DNA of 11,116 bases from Chitinophagaceae bacterium. Lineage in GTDB: Bacteria; Bacteroidota; Bacteroidia; Chitinophagales; Chitinophagaceae. The DNA lies in the NCBI GenBank assembly GCA_020853515.1, contig JADYYU010000379.1, positions 1-11,116 on the forward strand, given 5' to 3'. Both the position numbers and the translations under genes were made by a program. The notes under the pieces were generated by a model. That model did no database searches and was not told the origin of the DNA. It saw only the letters and a list, made by a program, of their open reading frames with translations. Of the stretch, positions 6,194 to 11,116 are shown one piece after another; the stretch's first letter is position 1, and each line of letters begins with the position of its first letter.

Positions 6194-8953
6194 ATGAATA
6201 AGCAGGATCTGGATATCAAAATAAAAGGCGCAAGAGTACATAACCTTAAAAATATAAATGTCAGTATTCCTTACAATAAACTGACCGTTGTGACCGGTGT
6301 GAGTGGATCAGGCAAATCGTCGCTGACCATGGATACATTATTTGCAGAAGGACAAAGACGTTATGTGGAAAGTTTAAGTTCCTATGCCAGGCAGTTTATG
6401 AAAAGCATGCAAAAACCTGATGTAGATATGATAGAGGGCTTATGTCCAGCCATTGCCATCGATCAGAAAGTAAGTGCCCGTACACCAAGGTCAACCGTGG
6501 GTTCTATGACGGAGATCAACGATTATTTGCGATTGCTTTTTGCCAAAGCAGGACGCACCTTCTCTCCTGTCAGTGGCCGCGAAGTAAAAAAAGATGAAGT
6601 GAAGGACGTGATTCATTTTATCACTCAGCTAAAACCTGATACTAAGATCCTGATCCTCATTCCACTGCCCCGGGAGATCGAAAAAAATCTGAAGTATTAT
6701 CTCGATGACCTGCTACATAAAGGCTTTAGCAGGCTCTATCATATTAAAAAGAAGGCCTATCTTCCAATTGAAGAATTGCTGCAAGAAGAGCACCCGGCAA
6801 TCGATTATCAGCAAACTTTTATACTGATCGACAGGCTGCTAGCTAAAGCATTTGACGACGATGAACTGCACCGGGTAGCTGATAGTATCCAAACAGCCTT
6901 CGATGAAACAAACGGTGATGTATTTCTGGATATTGAAAAAAAGGAGCCCATCCATTTCTGCAATCGATTTGAAGCCGATGGTATGCGTTTTGAAGAACCC
7001 ACACCAAACTTTTTTTCTTCCAATAATCCTTACGGGGCCTGCCCTGAATGTGAAGGTTTTGGGACGGTTATCGGTTTGGATGAAAACCTGGTGATCCCGA
7101 ATAAATCTTTGTCGGTACATGAAGGAGCTGTCGTATGTTGGAGCGGCGATAAAATGAGTCAGTGGAAAACGAATTTTATTCATAAGCACGCTGCAAAATT
7201 TCCGGTGCATAAGCCCATTAAAAACTTATCGGTGGCTGAGTATGACCTGTTGTGGAACAGTCCTTATGGTATCAATTCATTTTTTGAAATGGTACAGGAA
7301 AATATTTACAAAATCCAGTACAGGGTTTTGCAATCAAGATACAGGGGTAAGGCAAAATGCCCTTCATGTCAGGGTAACCGGATACGGAAAGATGCATTAT
7401 ATGTGAAGATCAATAATACTGACATTGCAAGGCTGTTTGATAGTCCGATCGAAACATTATTTAATTGGGTGAAGGCCCTTGATCTGAATGAACATGATCA
7501 GGCTGTGGCCCGAAGAATTCTGCAGGAACTGCACATTCGCCTCCAAACTTTGCTGGATGTGGGCTTAAATTATCTTACGCTGAACCGTACAGCCAATACG
7601 CTCAGTGGCGGTGAAAGTCAGCGTATACAACTGACGAGGGTGATCGGCAGCAATCTCAGCGACAGTTTATATATTTTAGATGAACCCAGTATCGGTTTGC
7701 ACGCCCGCGACACCCATCGCCTGATCAAAGTATTACAGCATCTGCGCGATCTGGGCAATACGGTAGTGGTAGTAGAGCATGATGAACATATTATGCGCGA
7801 ATGTGATCACATTATCGATATGGGGCCTTTGGCCTCGCATTTGGGCGGAGAAGTGATTGCTGAAGGAAATTTTAAAGCCATCTTAAAAAATAAGAAGAGC
7901 CTGACCGCAAGGTACCTGCATGGAGAAATGATCGTGGGGCATCCGGATAGGAAACCCCGCAAAGTAGTCAATACAATCACCCTGACAGATTGCAATGTTC
8001 ATAATCTGAAAAATGTAACGGTTACTTTTCCACTCAATATGCTCACCGTGCTAACCGGTGTCAGTGGTTCGGGAAAAACCAGTTTGGTCAAACATATTTT
8101 GTTCCCTGCCCTGAGAAATGTGAAAGGAGATTTTACGGTCAAACCCGGAAGTTTTGGGCAACTGCAGGGCGATATCAACGCAATCGAAATGATTGAAATG
8201 GTGGATCAGAATCCGATCGGCAAATCTTCACGTTCGAACCCGATCAGCTATATTAAGGCTTACGATGACATCAGGGGTTTGTTTAGCGCGCAGCATTTGT
8301 CTAAGGTACGGGGATATTCTCCCGGATTTTTTTCCTTTAATGTAGACGGGGGGCGTTGTGATAACTGCAAGGGTGAAGGTGAAACAACCATTGAAATGCA
8401 GTTTCTGGCCGATGTGCATTTGCCCTGCGAAGTATGCAAAGGCAAGCGTTTTAAGCAGGAAGTGCTGGAAGTAAAATATAAAGACAAAAGTATTGCGGAT
8501 ATTCTGGATATGAATGTGGATGATGCATTGCAACTCTTTGCCGATTATAAGAAAATAGCGGACAAAATTAAATGTCTGCAGGATGTCGGACTTGGATATA
8601 TTAAGCTTGGGCAGTCGTCAGATACCCTGAGCGGGGGCGAAGCGCAGCGTGTTAAACTTGCATCTTTTCTTGACAAGAGTTTTATCGGAAAAAAAATACT
8701 TTTCATTTTCGATGAGCCTACTACCGGTCTTCACTTTCATGATATTCATAAATTACTGGGCTCCTTTCAGGCACTGATTGAAAATGGTCATTCTATCATT
8801 GTGATTGAACACAACAGCGACATTATCCGCAATGCTGATTATGTCATTGATCTGGGACCTGAAGGCGGTGAAGGGGGAGGAGAAATTTTGTATGCGGGCA
8901 ACTATGAAGGCTTGCTCAAATGCAAGGAAAGCTATACAGCACGCTATTTGTAA
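6194..8953 (+). CDS. uvrA: Excinuclease ABC subunit UvrA
   Basis: This is the damage-recognition ATPase of nucleotide excision repair, which works with UvrB and UvrC on DNA. From ATG 6194 it is 919 aa; the open frame extends up to a TTG at 6137, but that lies in a terminator. ATP site I has Walker A GVSGSGKSS (35-43), signature LSGGESQR (470-477), Walker B ILDEPS (494-499) and EHD (528-530). Site II has GVSGSGKTS (622-630), LSGGEAQR (812-819), IFDEPT (838-843) and EHN (872-874). The zinc module in the second half is complete (C722, C725, C745, C748), as is DQNPIGKSSRSNP. In the first half, usual cysteine pairs are missing: SPVS at 124-127, and a lone C256 before C283 and C286. This fits a UvrA version I recall from Bacteroidota, which often have two UvrA genes. 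It ends with the usual ARYL. Confidence 0.95.
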   Translation: MNKQDLDIKIKGARVHNLKNINVSIPYNKLTVVTGVSGSGKSSLTMDTLFAEGQRRYVESLSSYARQFMKSMQKPDVDMIEGLCPAIAIDQKVSARTPRSTVGSMTEINDYLRLLFAKAGRTFSPVSGREVKKDEVKDVIHFITQLKPDTKILILIPLPREIEKNLKYYLDDLLHKGFSRLYHIKKKAYLPIEELLQEEHPAIDYQQTFILIDRLLAKAFDDDELHRVADSIQTAFDETNGDVFLDIEKKEPIHFCNRFEADGMRFEEPTPNFFSSNNPYGACPECEGFGTVIGLDENLVIPNKSLSVHEGAVVCWSGDKMSQWKTNFIHKHAAKFPVHKPIKNLSVAEYDLLWNSPYGINSFFEMVQENIYKIQYRVLQSRYRGKAKCPSCQGNRIRKDALYVKINNTDIARLFDSPIETLFNWVKALDLNEHDQAVARRILQELHIRLQTLLDVGLNYLTLNRTANTLSGGESQRIQLTRVIGSNLSDSLYILDEPSIGLHARDTHRLIKVLQHLRDLGNTVVVVEHDEHIMRECDHIIDMGPLASHLGGEVIAEGNFKAILKNKKSLTARYLHGEMIVGHPDRKPRKVVNTITLTDCNVHNLKNVTVTFPLNMLTVLTGVSGSGKTSLVKHILFPALRNVKGDFTVKPGSFGQLQGDINAIEMIEMVDQNPIGKSSRSNPISYIKAYDDIRGLFSAQHLSKVRGYSPGFFSFNVDGGRCDNCKGEGETTIEMQFLADVHLPCEVCKGKRFKQEVLEVKYKDKSIADILDMNVDDALQLFADYKKIADKIKCLQDVGLGYIKLGQSSDTLSGGEAQRVKLASFLDKSFIGKKILFIFDEPTTGLHFHDIHKLLGSFQALIENGHSIIVIEHNSDIIRNADYVIDLGPEGGEGGGEILYAGNYEGLLKCKESYTARYL

Positions 8954-9095
8954 TAATCATATTTTGAAAGGATTGTGTAATCGAATGTTGCTCTAAATGC
9001 CACATGTCAACCAAAACGAGTCTGGAGGACTGCTTGTGGGTTGGAGTGTTCCATACGCTTGCAATAATGGAAATCAGAATGAGGTACGTTCAAAG

Positions 9096-9116
9096 CCAGG
9101 CTTTCTGGATTTTTTT
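9096..9116 (+). terminator. Weak candidate terminator downstream of uvrA
   Basis: CCAG (9096-9099) and CTGG (9105-9108) form a 4-bp stem with a 5-nt loop, followed by A and seven T (9110-9116). The stem is short, but it is the only hairpin plus T-tract in the 175 bp between uvrA and the convergent gldB-like gene. An overlapping alternative fold, AAAGCC/GGCTTT, has too small a loop. Confidence 0.3.
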
Positions 9117-9128
9117 CAGCCGGAATAC

Positions 9129-10175
9129 TTATGGTTTGTAATTTGATTTTCGTAAAAATTCTTCGCTGTCTATTCTTTGTTTTGGCAGTTCATGCCACTT
9201 CACGTCTGGGTTTTCTTTCAAATAACTACGTACCATTTGCCAGCCGATATACGTACCGATATTGCCGGGCGATTCGGGAGGCATGCCGGTAGATGACGGA
9301 CCATCTAGTGTGTAGCGCATCACCTGTTGGAGTTGTGTTGAAAACAGCAAGTTTTGTTTTTTAAAATAACTCCAGATCATCCTTTGATTGTCGTTGCACC
9401 ACTTCAACTGCGCTTTGGTATAACCCATCAGGAGTTCATCAGATGCATCCGGCAGGGTGTATTCGGCAAAGGTCATTTCGAGACCATTGTGGATTATCAT
9501 TTCGAGGAGGGTTTTACCTTCAATGTCAAACTCGAATTTATTTCTGAAGATCGTTTTGCAGGCGTTTACCCGAATGTATTCCGGTTCGCACAATTCTGAT
9601 TCATACAAGGGTAATCCTACTGAAGGATAATAAGGATAATCTTTGCCCAGATACATATCCAGGCCAATTCCTAACAGCGTGTCTACAGTAACTGCATTCC
9701 AACGGTTGAGCCCTGAAATAAAGTAATAGACGGTGCCCCATTTTTCTTCCGGATAGTAATATTTGATATGCTTAAAAAGGGATTCCAGTTCTTTGTCTGT
9801 TTTGTGGGTGTCGGGAAATTTAAGCAGTACAGTGTCGTAAAGGTTTTTATAATCTTTGTAGGTTAAAAAATGCCGTACTGAATTCAGAAAAACAGTTTGA
9901 TCTTTATTGGCATCAAAGCCTGTGAGTTCATGAAAAAAAACGGCAGAAAAATCAGGATATTTTGCGCCTAAATCACCGATCCCTTTTTCGAGATCGTTGG
10001 TGTCCATCGCATAGATTTCTTTATGATAATTGACGGTTGCGAAATTTACTTTTGTCTTACTGACATCCACTGCTTTATTTTGGCGGGCACCGCATCCGCT
10101 CAGTATTACAATGATGAGCAAATAACAAACTTTTAATACATTCCGGCTATTAAGGGGGTACATTTGCAACAGCAT
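9129..10175 (-). CDS. gldB: GldB-like lipoprotein
   Basis: This 348-aa lipoprotein matches the gliding motility lipoprotein GldB family, first described in Flavobacterium johnsoniae, where GldB is needed for gliding; its biochemical role is not known. The signal peptide has a hydrophobic core at 16-25 and lipobox LSGC (Cys28). Family blocks are LFKHIKYYYPEEKWG (133-147), GLDMYLGKDYPYYPSVG (171-187), GYTKAQLKWCNDNQ (251-264), IWSYFKKQNLLFST (267-280), ESPGNIGTYIGWQMVRSYL (301-319) and the end SNYKP. Two starts are plausible, ATG at 10175 and ATG at 10163; both give a working signal peptide. Many non-gliding Bacteroidota also carry this gene, so motility is not implied. gldC, often next to gldB, is not seen here. 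It is convergent with uvrA and divergent from the barrel gene. Confidence 0.88.
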   Translation of the reverse strand: MLLQMYPLNSRNVLKVCYLLIIVILSGCGARQNKAVDVSKTKVNFATVNYHKEIYAMDTNDLEKGIGDLGAKYPDFSAVFFHELTGFDANKDQTVFLNSVRHFLTYKDYKNLYDTVLLKFPDTHKTDKELESLFKHIKYYYPEEKWGTVYYFISGLNRWNAVTVDTLLGIGLDMYLGKDYPYYPSVGLPLYESELCEPEYIRVNACKTIFRNKFEFDIEGKTLLEMIIHNGLEMTFAEYTLPDASDELLMGYTKAQLKWCNDNQRMIWSYFKKQNLLFSTQLQQVMRYTLDGPSSTGMPPESPGNIGTYIGWQMVRSYLKENPDVKWHELPKQRIDSEEFLRKSNYKP

Positions 10176-10239
10176 TATCGGGGAGAATTTATTTCCGCAA
10201 AGGAAACATAATTATTGTTAAAACTTATAAAAAAAACAA
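10176..10239. promoter_or_regulatory. Divergent intergenic region between gldB-like and barrel genes
   Basis: These 64 bp must hold the start signals for both genes unless promoters lie within coding sequence. On the minus strand TATGTTTC (10210-10203) differs from TAnnTTTG by one base and would give a leader of about 22 nt for the gldB-like gene. The nearest TTTG lies 26 nt upstream, which is too far for a good match. No clear plus-strand promoter is seen. The last 20 bases are A-rich, as common before Bacteroidota start codons. Confidence 0.35.
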
Positions 10240-10992
10240 ATGAACATGAAGACGAAAAAATTATTACTGAGCCTTTTTATAGGCCTTGCAGCAAGCAGCA
10301 CTTTATTAGCGCAATCAAAAGCGGATAAGGTATTTAAGACATTCAGATTTGGATTATACACAGGTCCGACTTTTAATTCACTTCGTCCGGTCGCAAACGA
10401 AGCAGATGGCTATATTATTGATAAAGTGAAAGGCAACGTAGGATTTTCTTTAGGACTGTGTGCCGACTACAATATCAACGACCGTTACACTGTTTTTTCA
10501 GGATTAAGTCTTGACTGGCGTGGTGGTACAATTGCAGTGGTAGACAAAGATTCTGTATTGCAATCCGGGTATATTTATAAAAATGAAGTGAAGTATAAAC
10601 TGCAATATCTGACCCTGCCTATTGGGTTGAAAATGAAAGCAGCTCAATTTGACAAAATTAAAATTTTTGCACAAACAGGAATTGATCTGTCTTTTTTGCT
10701 GAGTCAAAAAGGAGATATCAGTACCATTACCGCTAAAGGCATGCCGGCTATTATTGATGAAAAGGTTAAGTTAGGAAGCGTTGCCAAATCAACGCCAATC
10801 AATGTTGGCTGGATGTTAGGGGTTGGAGCAGAATATGAAATTACGGACAAGAACTCCGTTTATTTTACCGTTTTATATCGCAATGGATTCACGGATGTAA
10901 CGACTCCGAAACTGAATACAACGGGCTTGAAATTTAGTGATGGCAACATCCGATTTAATTCTGTGGCGCTGCGTCTCGGATATTATTTTTAA
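10240..10992 (+). CDS. Outer-membrane beta-barrel (porin-like, PorT-type) protein
   Basis: This 250-aa protein has a Sec signal peptide with cleavage expected after LLA (A24|Q25), a form typical of Bacteroidota. The mature part alternates short amphipathic strands: FGLYTGPTF (37-45), GFSLGLCADYNI (68-79), YTVFSGLSLDW (83-93), QYLTLPIGLKM (122-132), IKIFAQTGIDLSFLL (140-154), VGWMLGVGAEYEI (189-201), VYFTVLYRNGF (207-217), and a last strand SVALRLGYYF with C-terminal Phe, as needed for BAM assembly. The YLTLPIGLK block is characteristic of the small outer-membrane barrel family that includes PorT. About eight strands are expected. The substrate or role is unknown; it could be a structural barrel or part of secretion. 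A second in-frame ATG at 10246 is an equally good start. A strong terminator follows. Confidence 0.8.
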   Translation: MNMKTKKLLLSLFIGLAASSTLLAQSKADKVFKTFRFGLYTGPTFNSLRPVANEADGYIIDKVKGNVGFSLGLCADYNINDRYTVFSGLSLDWRGGTIAVVDKDSVLQSGYIYKNEVKYKLQYLTLPIGLKMKAAQFDKIKIFAQTGIDLSFLLSQKGDISTITAKGMPAIIDEKVKLGSVAKSTPINVGWMLGVGAEYEITDKNSVYFTVLYRNGFTDVTTPKLNTTGLKFSDGNIRFNSVALRLGYYF

Positions 10993-11012
10993 TTCATTCA
11001 ACAATCATTTTC

Positions 11013-11046
11013 AAAAGTCATTCTTCAAAAAAGGATGACTTTTTTT
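11013..11046 (+). terminator. Intrinsic terminator of beta-barrel gene
   Basis: AAAGTCATTCTT (11014-11025) pairs with AAGGATGACTTT (11031-11042), a 12-bp stem with one G-U pair and a 5-nt CAAAA loop, extendable by one A-T pair. It runs into a tract of seven T (11040-11046). It begins about 20 nt after the stop codon. Confidence 0.85.
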
Positions 11047-11075
11047 GTAGAGTGAAAATATTTAATCTATTTTTA
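11043..11075 (+). promoter_or_regulatory. Candidate promoter for the gene at the right edge
   Basis: TTTTG (11043-11047), 20 nt, then TATTTTTA (11068-11075) matches the Bacteroidota promoter pattern except for the final G. The -33 element is the end of the preceding terminator's T-tract. Transcription would begin about 7 nt before the ATG at 11087. Confidence 0.4.
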
Positions 11076-11086
11076 GGTTCAGTATC

Positions 11087-11116
11087 ATGAAAGCGAAAAG
11101 TGAAAAATTACAAAGC
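11087..11116 (+). CDS. Possible start of a further gene, cut by the window edge
   Basis: ATG at 11087 opens a frame reading MKAKSEKLQS that is still open at the end of the window. It follows a terminator and a candidate promoter at the right distance, which is the main support. Ten residues are too few to identify a product. Confidence 0.35.
   Translation, partial: MKAKSEKLQS

Noticed and set aside
6839..7210. Long open frames on the minus strand within uvrA
   Set aside because: They lie entirely inside a strongly conserved gene, show no recognisable family and have no start signals.
1..11116. Mobile element, phage, CRISPR, toxin-antitoxin or defence island
   Set aside because: No transposase, integrase, direct repeat array or defence-type domain is visible on either strand; the genes are housekeeping or envelope types.

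Overview
The window looks like ordinary chromosomal DNA of a free-living or commensal Bacteroidota, probably one of the groups that carry gliding-type genes (Flavobacteriia, Cytophagia, Sphingobacteriia or Chitinophagia; I cannot narrow it further). The grounds are a GldB-type lipoprotein, a leucine-dehydrogenase-type enzyme, a Bacteroidota-style UvrA, a beta-barrel protein with an A|Q signal cleavage site, gene starts without clear Shine-Dalgarno sequences, and several matches to the Bacteroidota promoter pattern (TTG or TTTG, about 20 nt, then TAnnTTTG).

Layout: (1) 1-419 is the 3' end of a Glu/Leu/Phe/Val dehydrogenase gene. (2) 658-2445 and 4305-6095 encode two paralogous outer-envelope lipoproteins of 595 and 596 aa, about 62% identical over the first 200 residues by hand count. 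(3) Between the paralogs lie a cvpA-family membrane protein gene (2536-3099, +) and a convergent arabinose-5-phosphate isomerase gene, kdsD/kpsF type (best called 3144-4109, -). (4) 6194-8953 encodes the excinuclease subunit UvrA. (5) 9129-10175 (-) encodes a GldB-like lipoprotein, divergent across 64 bp from (6) 10240-10992, an outer-membrane beta-barrel protein. (7) The last 30 bases may be the start of another gene.

Most genes look like separate transcription units. Good intrinsic terminators follow the first lipoprotein gene, kdsD, the second lipoprotein gene and the barrel gene. In three places a candidate promoter sits directly on or against the preceding terminator. Many products act at the cell envelope: two lipoproteins, CvpA, KdsD (LPS Kdo precursor), GldB and the barrel. 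This is a shared theme rather than proof of one pathway; UvrA (DNA repair) and the amino-acid dehydrogenase are unrelated to it.

I found no mobile element, CRISPR array, tRNA, rRNA or defence system. The most interesting points are the duplicated lipoproteins with an animal-like ZU5/FAM171-like core (inference), the likely TTG start of kdsD with a promoter inside the longer reading frame, and the missing zinc-ligand cysteines in the first half of UvrA.
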